DNA of 64,000 bases, from assembly GCA_002256205.1 (NCBI GenBank), contig NKIW01000007.1, positions 62,001-126,000 of the forward strand. Direction: 5' to 3'. The stretch's first letter is position 1, and every line of letters starts with the position of its first letter. Shown piece by piece: positions 1 to 8,392 of the stretch. Source of the stretch: Rhizobiales bacterium PAR1 (GTDB taxonomy: Bacteria; Pseudomonadota; Alphaproteobacteria; Rhizobiales; Beijerinckiaceae). The notes beneath the pieces are model-generated. The model was not told where the DNA came from and did not search any database. It worked only from the letters and a program-made list of their open reading frames with translations. The position numbers and the translations under genes are program-made.

Positions 1-666
1 ACGCATCGCGAGTTCGAAGCCAAGACCGGCCATGCCATTCTCGAACGCTACGGCATGACCGAGACCAACATGAATACCTCCAACCCCTATGACGGAGACC
101 GCATTGCCGGTACCGTTGGGTTCCCGCTCCCGGGTACCGATCTGCGCGTCACCAACCCCGACACTGCCGCGGTGCTCGGGCCGGACGAGATCGGCATGAT
201 CGAGGTGCGCGGTCCGAATGTGTTCAAGGGCTACTGGCAAAACCCGGAGAAGACCGCCGCCGAGTTTCGTGCAGATGGCTTCTTCATCACCGGCGATCTC
301 GGCAAGGTGGATGCGAGCGGCTATGTCCATATAGTCGGGCGTGGCAAGGATCTGATTATCACGGGCGGCTACAACGTCTACCCGAAGGAAATCGAGGGCG
401 AGATCGACGCCATGCCGGGCGTCAATGAAAGCGCGGTGATCGGCATCGCACATCGGGATTTCGGCGAGGGTGTCACCGCTGTTGTCGTCCCCTCCAAGGG
501 TGCGACGCTCTCCGAAGCCGCCATCGTCAAGGCGCTGGAGGGGCGTCTCGCCAAGTTCAAGCAGCCGAAGCGTGTCATCATCGTCGATGAGCTCCCGCGC
601 AACACCATGGGCAAGGTGCAAAAGAACGTGCTGCGGGAGACGTATAAGGATCTCTACAAGGCGTGA
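1..666 (+). CDS. matB: Malonyl-CoA synthetase (MatB-type acyl-CoA ligase), 3' part
   Basis: The reading frame is open from base 1, so the N-terminal part lies outside the window and 221 residues are visible. ANL-family adenylating enzymes of the MatB type make malonyl-CoA from malonate, ATP and CoA in the cytoplasm. Visible motifs include ERYGMTETNMNTS (A5-like, very typical of MatB), the GDLGK hinge region, GRGKDLIITGGYNVYPKEIE (A8) and the C-terminal catalytic lysine region NTMGKVQKN (A10). The malonate-specific calling rests on the closeness of these stretches to MatB proteins as I know them. The next gene is an unrelated periplasmic binding protein, so no malonate operon partner is visible here. 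Confidence 0.88.
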   Translation, partial: THREFEAKTGHAILERYGMTETNMNTSNPYDGDRIAGTVGFPLPGTDLRVTNPDTAAVLGPDEIGMIEVRGPNVFKGYWQNPEKTAAEFRADGFFITGDLGKVDASGYVHIVGRGKDLIITGGYNVYPKEIEGEIDAMPGVNESAVIGIAHRDFGEGVTAVVVPSKGATLSEAAIVKALEGRLAKFKQPKRVIIVDELPRNTMGKVQKNVLRETYKDLYKA

Positions 667-743
667 CGGCAAAAACTCTGGTTGACGCCGACGGCATTCA
701 CCCGAACACTCGGCGTAACCACCAGAAACTTCGGGAGAAAATC

Positions 744-1499
744 ATGCGCCGCGCTTGGCCTCTTGCTTCATTGGCTCTTGCCGTTTTGGCCGTCTCGGCC
801 GAGGCCGCGGAGGTAAAGGTTTTCGTCACCGGCGCCTCCAAGGCGATCACGCAGAGCCTTGCCGAAAGCTACAGGGCCAGGACCGGACACGTGATCATCC
901 TCACGGCGGATACGGCAGGTGGCGTAGCGAAGCGTGTCGAAGCCGGTGAGTCTTTCGAAGTTGCGATGGCAACCAAGGGTGTCGTCAATGATCTGATCGC
1001 CAAGGGAAAGCTCGCGACCGGTAGCCACGCCGATATCGCCTCGACCTCCATTGGCGTCGCGGTGAAGGAGGGCGCGCCGAAGCCCGATATTTCGTCCGTT
1101 GATGCTTTCAAGAAGACGCTTCTTGCCGCTCAAACCGTGGCTTATGTTGATCCCGCTTCTGGCGGCACGAGCGGTATTTACATCGCGCAGCAGATCGAGA
1201 AACTCGGCCTCACCGAAGCGCTGAAGCCCAAGCTTCGCCTGCAATCCGGCGGCTACGTTGCCGAGAAGGTCGCGAAGGGCGAGGCTGAAATCGTCATCCA
1301 TCAGGTGAGCGAGATCATCCCGGTGAAAGGCGTGACGATCATCGGCGGCCTACCGGCGGAAATCCAGCTCGTGACCACCTATTCCGGCGGTCTTGCGCCC
1401 AATGCCAGCGAGGCCGCGAAAGCCTTCCTCGCCTACCTCACCGGACCGGATGCCGATAACGTGCTGAAAACGGCAGGTATGGAAAAGCCCAAGCCGTAG
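744..1499 (+). CDS. ModA-like extracellular solute-binding protein (molybdate/SBP_bac_11 type)
   Basis: The protein has 251 residues. It starts at the ATG preceded by a GGGAGA ribosome site; an upstream extension overlapping matB lacks one. Residues 1-22 form a Sec signal peptide ending in SAEA, followed by a mature start EVKVFVTGASKAI, the pattern of ModA-type binding proteins. GGTSGIYIAQQIEKLG in the middle and the terminal AFLAYLTGPDADNVLKTAGM segment also fit this family. No ModB or ModC gene is adjacent, so it is an orphan binding protein. The ligand is unknown; molybdate is not assured, because many ModA-like orphans bind other anions. Confidence 0.75.
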   Translation: MRRAWPLASLALAVLAVSAEAAEVKVFVTGASKAITQSLAESYRARTGHVIILTADTAGGVAKRVEAGESFEVAMATKGVVNDLIAKGKLATGSHADIASTSIGVAVKEGAPKPDISSVDAFKKTLLAAQTVAYVDPASGGTSGIYIAQQIEKLGLTEALKPKLRLQSGGYVAEKVAKGEAEIVIHQVSEIIPVKGVTIIGGLPAEIQLVTTYSGGLAPNASEAAKAFLAYLTGPDADNVLKTAGMEKPKP

Positions 1500-1503
1500 A
1501 TTA

Positions 1504-1542
1504 CCAACCCTGAGCCAGCGCCCAAGCGGCTTGCGAGGTTGG
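1504..1542 (+). terminator. Possible stem-loop terminator after the ModA-like gene
   Basis: CCAACC at 1504-1509 pairs with GGTTGG at 1537-1542, and an inner GAGCC/GGCTT stem (one G-U pair) lies inside. It starts five bases after the stop codon. No T-run follows, so this may be a weak or Rho-assisted terminator. Confidence 0.3.
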
Positions 1543-1564
1543 AATCAAGGTCGTATATGCTTGT

Positions 1565-2317
1565 ATGGCAGTTTCGCCCCGCCGGCAGAAAGGCTTGCCC
1601 TTGCCCAACCGCATGGCTCACGCTCCGATCAAGACTGAACTGGTGCGCCCCACCCTCCCCAAGGGCGTGAGCGCGACGGGTTTTGTCGCCGACCAGCTGC
1701 GTCATGCCATTATTTCCATGGAATTTCCGCCCGGAACCCGGCTTTCCGAGGGAGAAATCGCCGCGCGCTTTGCCGTTTCTCGCCAGCCTGTGCGCGAAGC
1801 GCTGATCTCGCTGAGCCGCATCGGCCTTGTTCAGGTGATGCCGCAGCGTGGTACCATCGTCACCCGGATTTCGACGCGCCACATCATGCAGGTGCGGATC
1901 GCGCGGGAAGCTCTGGAGAGTGCGATTGTCCAGCGCGCTTGTGAACGCTTCGACCCGGTGATCCGCCAATCCATTGATACCATTCTTGAAACGCAAGCAC
2001 GCGCTGCCGAATCCGGTGATACGGCAGCCATCGCGACAGCGGATTCGCAGTTCCACGCCGCGCTTGCGACCGGCGCCGAATGCGAAATCATCTGGCAGAT
2101 GGTGCAGGACGTGAAGGTACACTCCGACCGCGTGCGCCATCTCACGCTCGAAAATCGTGAGACCATGCAGACGTTGGTGAGCCAGCACCGCGAAATCGTC
2201 ACGGCGATTGATGCGCGCGATGCCGCCGCTGCCGAAGCTGCGATGCGGCACCACCTGCGGGAAATCCTGCGTGATCTGCCGCGTGTTCTCGCCGCTTACC
2301 CGACCTATTTCGAATAA
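1565..2317 (+). CDS. GntR-family regulator, FadR/FCD subfamily
   Basis: The protein has 250 residues. An N-terminal winged helix-turn-helix runs from about residue 35 to 100 (GTRLSEGEIAARF, SRQPVREAL, QRGTIVT) and is followed by an all-helical FCD ligand-binding domain to the C-terminus. Its stop lies 21 bases before uronate isomerase, on the same strand, so it probably controls sugar-acid (hexuronate) use as UxuR/ExuR-type regulators do; that role is inferred from position. The start is uncertain: ATG 1565 has no clear ribosome site and ATG 1613 (MAHAPIK) is an alternative that keeps the whole HTH domain. Confidence 0.85.
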   Translation: MAVSPRRQKGLPLPNRMAHAPIKTELVRPTLPKGVSATGFVADQLRHAIISMEFPPGTRLSEGEIAARFAVSRQPVREALISLSRIGLVQVMPQRGTIVTRISTRHIMQVRIAREALESAIVQRACERFDPVIRQSIDTILETQARAAESGDTAAIATADSQFHAALATGAECEIIWQMVQDVKVHSDRVRHLTLENRETMQTLVSQHREIVTAIDARDAAAAEAAMRHHLREILRDLPRVLAAYPTYFE

Positions 2318-2338
2318 TTCCCGAACGGACACCCTGAC

Positions 2339-3739
2339 ATGTTGCATCCTGATCGCCTGTTTCCCGCCGACCCCGCCGTGCGCGCGCTGGCTCGCAAGCT
2401 CTACGAGACGGTCAAGGATTTGCCGATCATTTCACCGCACGGGCATACCGATCCGCGCTGGTACGCCGAGAATGCGCCCTTCCCTGATCCCGCGAAGCTC
2501 TTTGTCGTGCCGGATCATTACGTGTTCCGGATGCTCTATTCACAGGGTATCCGGCTCGAAGACCTCGGTATCACGCGCCTCGATGGTGGCGCTGTCGAGC
2601 AGGATCCGCGCAAGATATGGCGGCTGTTCGCAGCAAACTACCATCTCTTCCGCGCGACCCCGACGCGCATGTGGCTCGACCATGCCTTCGAGACACTATT
2701 CGGCCTCAAGGAGCGGCTTTCCTCCAAAAATGCCGAGCATTTCTACGATGTCATCGACGCTGCGCTGAAGACCGAGGGATTCCGCCCTCGCGCGCTGTTT
2801 GAGAGCATGAACATTGAAGTGATTTCGACGACCGATGCCGCGATTGATGATCTCAAATGGCACCGGATGATCCGTGACTCGGGCTGGAAGGGCCGTGTTG
2901 TGCCAGCTTATCGTCCGGATGCGGTAGTGGACCCGGAATTCCGGGGTTTCCAGCAGAACATCGAGACGCTGGGGCAGATCACCGGCGAGGATACGACCAC
3001 CTGGACCGGCTATCTCGCCGCGCACATGAAACGTCGCGCCTTTTTCAAATCCTTCGGCGCGACCTCCTCCGATCATGGTCATCCCTCCGCACAGACCGCG
3101 AACCTTGCACCCTCGGATGCCGCCGCGCTCTTCACGCGCGTGCTCAAGCATACGGTGGACCCCGCCGATGCTGAGTTGTTCCGCGCCCAAATGCTGACTG
3201 AAATGGCGCGCATGAGCATCGACGATGGCCTCGTACTGCAAATCCACCCCGGCTCTTTCCGCAATCACAATGGCCAGGTTTTCGAGGCTTTCGGGCGTGA
3301 TGTTGGCGCGGATATCCCCTCGCAGACGGATTATGTGCGCGCGCTCAAGCCTCTGCTCGACGCCTATGGCAATGACCCGCGCCTCTCGATCATCCTTTTC
3401 ACGCTCGACGAGACGGCCTATTCCCGTGAACTCGCGCCGCTCGCCGGGCATTACCCGAGCCTGAAACTCGGCCCGGCGTGGTGGTTCTTTGATGCGCCGG
3501 ACGGGATGCGCCGTTTCCGTGATCTCACGACCGAAACCGCCGGCTTCTACAACACGGTCGGCTTCAACGATGATACGCGCGCCTTCCCGTCGATTCCGGC
3601 GCGGCATGATGTGGCGCGGCGGGTGGATTGCGCGTTCCTTGCGGACCGCGTCTCGACGCATCGGCTTGATGAGGACGAGGCCTTCGAGTTGGCGCCGGAT
3701 TTGGCCTATAACCTTGCAAAAGCGGCCTATAAGCTCTGA
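2339..3739 (+). CDS. uxaC: Uronate isomerase (glucuronate isomerase)
   Basis: This 466-residue protein has the normal length for UxaC, which converts D-glucuronate to D-fructuronate and D-galacturonate to D-tagaturonate. The N-terminus LHPDRLFPADP and the metal-binding HGHTDPRWY (residues about 36-44) are diagnostic of this amidohydrolase-superfamily member. Other supporting stretches are PSQTDYVRAL, the WWFFDAPDGM segment and the terminal FNDDTRAFPSIPARHDVARR, all characteristic. It probably forms an operon with the GntR gene just upstream. No UxaA/UxaB/UxuA genes are nearby, so the remaining hexuronate steps must be elsewhere. It converges on the flavoprotein gene with a gap of three bases. 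Confidence 0.95.
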   Translation: MLHPDRLFPADPAVRALARKLYETVKDLPIISPHGHTDPRWYAENAPFPDPAKLFVVPDHYVFRMLYSQGIRLEDLGITRLDGGAVEQDPRKIWRLFAANYHLFRATPTRMWLDHAFETLFGLKERLSSKNAEHFYDVIDAALKTEGFRPRALFESMNIEVISTTDAAIDDLKWHRMIRDSGWKGRVVPAYRPDAVVDPEFRGFQQNIETLGQITGEDTTTWTGYLAAHMKRRAFFKSFGATSSDHGHPSAQTANLAPSDAAALFTRVLKHTVDPADAELFRAQMLTEMARMSIDDGLVLQIHPGSFRNHNGQVFEAFGRDVGADIPSQTDYVRALKPLLDAYGNDPRLSIILFTLDETAYSRELAPLAGHYPSLKLGPAWWFFDAPDGMRRFRDLTTETAGFYNTVGFNDDTRAFPSIPARHDVARRVDCAFLADRVSTHRLDEDEAFELAPDLAYNLAKAAYKL

Positions 3740-3751
3740 ACGTCAGAGCTT
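3731..3751. terminator. Perfect hairpin straddling two convergent stop codons
   Basis: AAGCTCTGA (3731-3739) is exactly complementary to TCAGAGCTT (3743-3751) with a three-base loop ACG. The stem contains the uxaC stop codon on one arm and the stop codon of the minus-strand flavoprotein on the other. It probably acts as a bidirectional terminator or mRNA 3' stabiliser, though no T-run follows on either strand. Confidence 0.5.
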
Positions 3752-5134
3752 CGCTGCGGCTTCCCCCGCGAGATAGCCGTAGGCAAAGGCGGTGAGCAGC
3801 CCGTTGCCGGAGAGATAGCCGGAGGCTTGGCTGCCGGAGACGCCGTGTGCCGCGCCGCCGACCGCAAAGAGGTTCGGCAGCGCTGTGCCATCCGGCCGCA
3901 ATACGCGGGCCTCGGCATTGACCGCGAGCCCGCCCTGCGTGTGGAACAGCGCACCGGTGACTTTCACGGCGCAATAGGGCGCCTCAAGCGGCTTAATCCC
4001 GGCCCATTTGCGGCCAAAGCTATCGGTTACACCGCTCGCTTTAGCGGCTTCCACCGCCTCGAAGGTTGCCGCCAGAGCGTCGGCAGGCACGCTGATCCGC
4101 AGCGCCAGTGCCTCCGGCGTTTGGGCTGTGAGCACCGCGCCTTGTGCCTCGGCGTTGCGGAAATCCTCGAACTGACGCGCGATTTCTGCGATACGGGCGT
4201 CGAAAATCGACCAGGCGATGCCGCCCTCCTGCTTGAGAACCGTCGCGGCATGTTCGGAATAGCCGTGCGATTCATCCGAGAAGCGCTTGCCCTGCCGGTT
4301 CACCTGAAAGCCACCTTCAACCATGCTCGCCCAGGTGATCAGGATGCCGTGCGGCTCGGCAACCGAGCCATGCCCCTGATGGCCGGAGAGATCCGCCGTT
4401 TGCGCACCCAGGGCCTGCCCCCAGAGGATCGCCTCTCCCTGATTGCCGGGATGGCCAAAATAGAGCGCTGTCGCCAACTCCGGAATATGCTGCGCCACCA
4501 GCGCCTTGTTGCCGCCGTAGCCGTTGCACGCGAGGATCAGCGCCTTGCAGCCGATGGAATCGCGCGTGCCGTCGGGGCGCGCAAGCTCGACACCGGCGAT
4601 GCGTCCGCCCTCGCCGGTCAGCAGGGTTGTCACCTGCGCCTCGGTGATAATGTCGATATCCGCGCGCTCGGCGGCGGCACGCAGGCGATCCATCAACTCA
4701 AGGCCGGAGCGGCTCGGAAGGCCGTGCATCCGGTACGCGGAATGGCCGGGATAGGTGAAATTCTCGATCACCGAGAACGGCAGATCATAGCGTTCCGCCA
4801 GCCATTCGATGGCCGGAGCGACAGCGCGGACAGGGATCGCGACGCGCGCTGCTTCCGGCTCGCCGTGGGCTTTACGCAAAATATCTCCGACGAAAATCTC
4901 TTCGGAATCAAGGATATTTGCAGCTTTCTGAAAGCGCGTGCCTGCTGCCGGAATGAGCCCGGCGGAGAGCGCGGTCGAACCGCGCGGCACGGCATCCCGC
5001 TCCAGAACCAGCACCCCGGCGCCGGCGGCTTTCGCGCGCAGCGCCGCGATCAACCCACCTGCCCCGGCGCCGACAATGACCACATCGGCGTAGGCCTCGA
5101 AGGCACTGCCGTCATGAACGCGAATGTCGGGCAT
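3743..5134 (-). CDS. FAD-dependent fumarate-reductase/tricarballylate-dehydrogenase-like oxidoreductase
   Basis: The start at 5134 gives 463 residues, MPDIRVHDG, with CGGAG upstream; a longer frame would run through the operator region. The N-terminal dinucleotide-binding motif is VVIVGAGAGGLIAAL, followed by ERD and a GGLAVN...LFAVGGAAHG region near the C-terminus that closes the FAD site, the layout of the succinate dehydrogenase/fumarate reductase flavoprotein family. Free-standing members reduce or oxidise small carboxylates (TcuA tricarballylate dehydrogenase, urocanate reductase and others). It is divergent from the regulator that heads the 5.3-20.4 kb gene block and shares its operator, so it may carry out a redox step on the same substrate. 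The exact substrate is unknown. Confidence 0.8.
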   Translation of the reverse strand: MPDIRVHDGSAFEAYADVVIVGAGAGGLIAALRAKAAGAGVLVLERDAVPRGSTALSAGLIPAAGTRFQKAANILDSEEIFVGDILRKAHGEPEAARVAIPVRAVAPAIEWLAERYDLPFSVIENFTYPGHSAYRMHGLPSRSGLELMDRLRAAAERADIDIITEAQVTTLLTGEGGRIAGVELARPDGTRDSIGCKALILACNGYGGNKALVAQHIPELATALYFGHPGNQGEAILWGQALGAQTADLSGHQGHGSVAEPHGILITWASMVEGGFQVNRQGKRFSDESHGYSEHAATVLKQEGGIAWSIFDARIAEIARQFEDFRNAEAQGAVLTAQTPEALALRISVPADALAATFEAVEAAKASGVTDSFGRKWAGIKPLEAPYCAVKVTGALFHTQGGLAVNAEARVLRPDGTALPNLFAVGGAAHGVSGSQASGYLSGNGLLTAFAYGYLAGEAAAKL

Positions 5135-5155
5135 AGGATGAACTCCGGAAAATGA

Positions 5156-5193
5156 AACAGTTTGCTGTATGGGGTTGACGACAGCAAACTGTT
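5156..5193. promoter_or_regulatory. Perfect 13-bp inverted repeat, probable operator in a divergent promoter
   Basis: AACAGTTTGCTGT (5156-5168) and ACAGCAAACTGTT (5181-5193) are exact reverse complements separated by 12 bases. Each arm is itself a dyad of the form ACAG-N4-CTGT, so the site looks like two regulator dimers with centres 24 bases apart. A -35-like TTGACG lies at 5175-5180 and a -10-like TACAAT at 5195-5200, but their 14-base spacing is short. It sits between the flavoprotein and the HutC-type regulator, the obvious candidate to bind it. Confidence 0.65.
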
Positions 5194-5267
5194 CTACAAT
5201 TAATACAAAATCAAGCCGGTCGCTGAGCATCAACGAGGATGCCAGCCCTGTTGGAGACAAAGAGCGC

Positions 5268-6089
5268 GTGGTTGCCATCGAGCCATCCAAAACGCAGAGG
5301 ATCTACCTTCTTCTCAAGGAGCAGATCCTGAAAGGCACGCTTCCGCCGGGGCATCGTTTGCCGAGCGAACCCCAGCTGGCGCTGGCGCATCGGCTCTCGC
5401 GCGTGACCATCCGCCGCGCTCTGGAGGGGCTAGAACGGGATGGATTGATCCGTCGTCAACCGGGCGCTGGAACCTTTGTTCTCGATAATTCCTCGCGAAA
5501 AGGCGTCGTGGGCGACCTTTCCAACATGTTGGCGCACCTCGTCGCCATGGGGCGCGCGACGCGGGCACACCTCCTGAGCTTCAGCTATATCGTCCCGCCT
5601 TCGCCTGTCTCGGAAGCGCTCAAGCTTGGTGAGGGCGAGCGTGTCCAGCATTCGGTGCGTGTGCGTCTGATTGACGATACGCCCTTCTCGCATCTGACGA
5701 CATTCGTGCCGGAACGGGTGGGCGTGACCTACAACGAAGCGGACCTTTCCTCGACCCCGCTGCTCTCGTTGCTCGAACGTTCGGGCGTTGTTGCGGACAA
5801 GGCCAACCAGACAATCTCGGCGACGCTTGCCGGGCCGGAAATCGCCGAAGTGTTAGGTGTGGAGGTCGGCTCGCCGCTGATTTCGATGACGCGCGTTGTG
5901 TTCGATGATCAGGGGCGCGGCGTGGAATATCTTCAGGCGCTCTACCGGCCCGATCTGCACACCTTCCAGATGGAAATGACGCGGACCGGCATCGGCGCGG
6001 ATCGCCGCTGGGCGCCTGTGGCCAGCGTGGGCCGCACACCGGAAAAGCCCGGCGGGTTGCGCCGGACCATCCGGAGACGGCAGGTATGA
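5268..6089 (+). CDS. GntR-family regulator, HutC/UTRA subfamily
   Basis: The GTG start at 5268 has GGAGA ten bases upstream and gives a 273-residue protein beginning VAIEPSKTQRIYLLLKEQI, as usual for HutC members. A longer frame from ATG 5169 would begin inside the operator and is less likely. The winged HTH covers about residues 10-75 (HRLPSEPQLA, SRVTIRRALEGLERDGLI, PGAGTFV) and a UTRA ligand-binding domain follows. Its 3' end overlaps the next gene by ATGA, so regulator and transport genes are translationally coupled. It probably represses the divergent flavoprotein and the 14-gene block, with a pathway metabolite as inducer (inference). Confidence 0.85.
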   Translation: MVAIEPSKTQRIYLLLKEQILKGTLPPGHRLPSEPQLALAHRLSRVTIRRALEGLERDGLIRRQPGAGTFVLDNSSRKGVVGDLSNMLAHLVAMGRATRAHLLSFSYIVPPSPVSEALKLGEGERVQHSVRVRLIDDTPFSHLTTFVPERVGVTYNEADLSSTPLLSLLERSGVVADKANQTISATLAGPEIAEVLGVEVGSPLISMTRVVFDDQGRGVEYLQALYRPDLHTFQMEMTRTGIGADRRWAPVASVGRTPEKPGGLRRTIRRRQV

Positions 6090-7075
6090 CGCCGAGGTTC
6101 GTAACACGGCGGGCGCTGCTCGCGTCGACCATGCTGGCGCTTGCGCCCAGCCTCCTGTCGAAGGCTGCGCATGCGCAAGGCGGCTGGCCGACGCGCGGCG
6201 GGCGGATCGTTGTTCCCTACCCCGCCGGCGGCGCGACCGATATCATGGGCCGCGTTGCCGCTGAAGCGCTGGCGCAGGGTACAGGCCATCGTTTCGTGGT
6301 CGAAAACAAGGGCGGCGCTTCGGGCGCGCTTGGCTCGGCTGAAGTCGAGCGTGCCGCGCCCGACGGCTATACGCTGCTCGTCGCGACGCCAGCGACGCAT
6401 GTGACGAACGCCTTCCTCAAGACCAAGCTGGCGTATGATCCGAACAATTTCGAGCCCGTGGTGCTGCTCTCGCGCAGCCCGCTGGTGCTGGTTGCCCATC
6501 CCTCGCTGCCGGCAAATTCGGTGGCGGAACTGGTGGCCCTCGCCAAGCGCGAAGCGGGCAAGCTGAATTACGCGAGTTCCGGCACCGGCGCGACGAGCCA
6601 TCTTGCGCCCGAGCTGTTCAAGAAGCTCGCGGAGGTTGATATCGCGCATATCCCGTATCGCGGTGCCGGGCCGGCCATGACGGACCTTGTGGGCGGCAAG
6701 GTCCAGATCATGTTCGACAATCTGCAATCGGCGTTGCCGCAGATCGAGGCCGGTACTGTCAAGGTGCTCGGCGTGACGAGTGCCGAACGGCTGGCGAGCC
6801 ATCCGAAAATCCCGACCATCGGCGAAACCGTGAAGGGCTATGAGGCGCTTAGCTTTCTTGCGCTTGTCGCGCCGAAGGGCACGCCGCGTCCGATCATCGA
6901 TACCATCAGCCGCCAGATCCAGACCCATCTCAAGGCCCCGGCCCTCGCCGCGACGCTCGCCGGGATCGGGGTCGAGCCTGTTGAAAGTACACCGGAATCC
7001 CTCGCGACCTTTCTTCTCGGTGAGCGCGCCAAGTGGGGGGCGCTGATCAAGGAGCGAGGTCTGACAGCGGAATAA
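6086..7075 (+). CDS. Bug/TctC-family tripartite tricarboxylate-type binding protein
   Basis: The 329-residue protein begins with a signal peptide carrying RR and ending AHAQ at about residue 31. The mature start WPTRGGRIVVPYPAGGATDIMGR is the hallmark of the Bug family, periplasmic receptors that bind carboxylates and amides such as citrate, aromatic acids, glutamate or nicotinate. YASSGTGATSHLAPELFK and IPYRGAGPAMTDL are further family motifs. No TctA/TctB membrane genes are present, so it may act as a sensor or cooperate with an importer elsewhere. It overlaps the regulator gene by four bases and precedes the Liv importer. Confidence 0.9.
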   Translation: MTPRFVTRRALLASTMLALAPSLLSKAAHAQGGWPTRGGRIVVPYPAGGATDIMGRVAAEALAQGTGHRFVVENKGGASGALGSAEVERAAPDGYTLLVATPATHVTNAFLKTKLAYDPNNFEPVVLLSRSPLVLVAHPSLPANSVAELVALAKREAGKLNYASSGTGATSHLAPELFKKLAEVDIAHIPYRGAGPAMTDLVGGKVQIMFDNLQSALPQIEAGTVKVLGVTSAERLASHPKIPTIGETVKGYEALSFLALVAPKGTPRPIIDTISRQIQTHLKAPALAATLAGIGVEPVESTPESLATFLLGERAKWGALIKERGLTAE

Positions 7076-7147
7076 GCGACTTCTCGAAAACGCCGTCAAG
7101 CGATGAACGCCTCGAACCAAAAACGCCTTGAACAAGGAGAACGTGCC

Positions 7148-8377
7148 ATGAAGAACCGGACCACGACGACGGGCGGTCTTGACCGCCGCACCCTGCTAAA
7201 AGCCGCTGCTGCTGGCTCGGTGGCTAGCCTCGCGATGCCCGGCATTCTCCGCGCGCAGGGCGCAGCGGTGAAGATTGGCGTTCTCCAGCCTGTGACCGGC
7301 GCGCTGGCGCAGGACGGCGAACATGGCCGCATCGGCGCCGAAATCGCCATCAACGAAATCAATAAGGCTGGCGGCATCAAGGCGCTCGGCGGCGCTAAGG
7401 TCGAGATGGTGTTCGGTGATGCGCGCTCGACGCCGGAAGGTGGCACGCAGGAAGTCGAGCGGATGCAGGCGGAGGGCGTCTGTGCCATCGTCGGCGGTTT
7501 TGCCTCACCGATCTGCCTTGCGGCGACGCAGGCGGCCTCGGCCTACAACATTCCGTTCATCGTCGACGTTGGCGTCTCGGATCAGATCGTCAAACGCGGG
7601 TTGAAGAACACGTTCCGCTTCGGCCCCGGCTTCGGCTCGGTGACCTCCGCCGCGCTCGATAACCTCGCCAAGCTCAACGAGGGCGCGGGCAAGCCGGCGA
7701 AGACCGTCGTGATCGTCCATGAAGACGGCCTTTTCGGCTCGGGCATGGCGAAGCTGCTTCAGGCCGAACTGCCCAAGCGCGGCTTCGAGGTTCTCGAAAC
7801 GGTTGCCCACCCGACGCCTTCGCGCGACATGGCGAACGTGGCGCTGCGCATCCGCGCACTCAACCCGGATCTCGTGATCCCCTCGAGCTATTATTCGGAA
7901 TTCGTGCTGCTGGCGCGCACCATGCAGCAGCAGAAGATCAAGCCGAAGGGCATCTACGCGGTGCTCAACGGCGCGGCCTCGAACTACCGCTTCGTCAAGG
8001 AATTCCCGGAGGCGGCCAACCTCGTGATGGATTGCAACCATTGGGCCGACTTCCGCAAGCCCAAGACCGCCGAAGTGCGGGCAGAAACCGAGCGGGCCGG
8101 CAAGTCCTGGCTCTACAACACCCCGCTCAACTACTCCTGCATGCGCCTTGTCGTGGATGCGATCGAGCGCGCCGGCTCGACGGATCGCCAGAAGATCATC
8201 GATGCGCTTAACGCCTCGACCTTCGCCGATCACATCATGCCCTATGGCGCAACGAAGTTCGTCGATGGCCAAAACATGGGTGCACAGGCAGTGAACACGC
8301 AGGTGCAGAACGGCGAGATCAAGATCATCTTCCCGTCGGAAGTGGCGAACGCCAAGCCGATCTTCCCGGTGATCTGA
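7148..8377 (+). CDS. LivK-type ABC substrate-binding protein (system 1)
   Basis: ATG 7148 has AAGGAG eight or so bases upstream and gives 409 residues; an upstream in-frame ATG at 7103 lacks a ribosome site. Residues 13-35 form a Tat-like signal (DRRTLLKAA ... GILRAQ). The mature protein starts VKIGVLQPVTGALAQDGEHGR, typical of the type 1 periplasmic fold (Peripla_BP_6) that binds branched-chain amino acids, amides, urea or aromatic acids. It heads a complete KHMGF transport set with gaps of 15 bases or less. The ligand is unknown; the neighbouring catabolic genes suggest a nitrogenous or carboxylic ring compound rather than leucine. Confidence 0.9.
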   Translation: MKNRTTTTGGLDRRTLLKAAAAGSVASLAMPGILRAQGAAVKIGVLQPVTGALAQDGEHGRIGAEIAINEINKAGGIKALGGAKVEMVFGDARSTPEGGTQEVERMQAEGVCAIVGGFASPICLAATQAASAYNIPFIVDVGVSDQIVKRGLKNTFRFGPGFGSVTSAALDNLAKLNEGAGKPAKTVVIVHEDGLFGSGMAKLLQAELPKRGFEVLETVAHPTPSRDMANVALRIRALNPDLVIPSSYYSEFVLLARTMQQQKIKPKGIYAVLNGAASNYRFVKEFPEAANLVMDCNHWADFRKPKTAEVRAETERAGKSWLYNTPLNYSCMRLVVDAIERAGSTDRQKIIDALNASTFADHIMPYGATKFVDGQNMGAQAVNTQVQNGEIKIIFPSEVANAKPIFPVI

Positions 8378-8392
8378 TCAAGGCTCAGCGTC

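Noticed and set aside
5169-5267. Longer start (ATG 5169) for the HutC-type regulator
   Set aside because: The ATG lies inside the inverted repeat and promoter-like elements and lacks a ribosome site, while GTG 5268 has GGAGA ten bases upstream and gives a normal HutC N-terminus.
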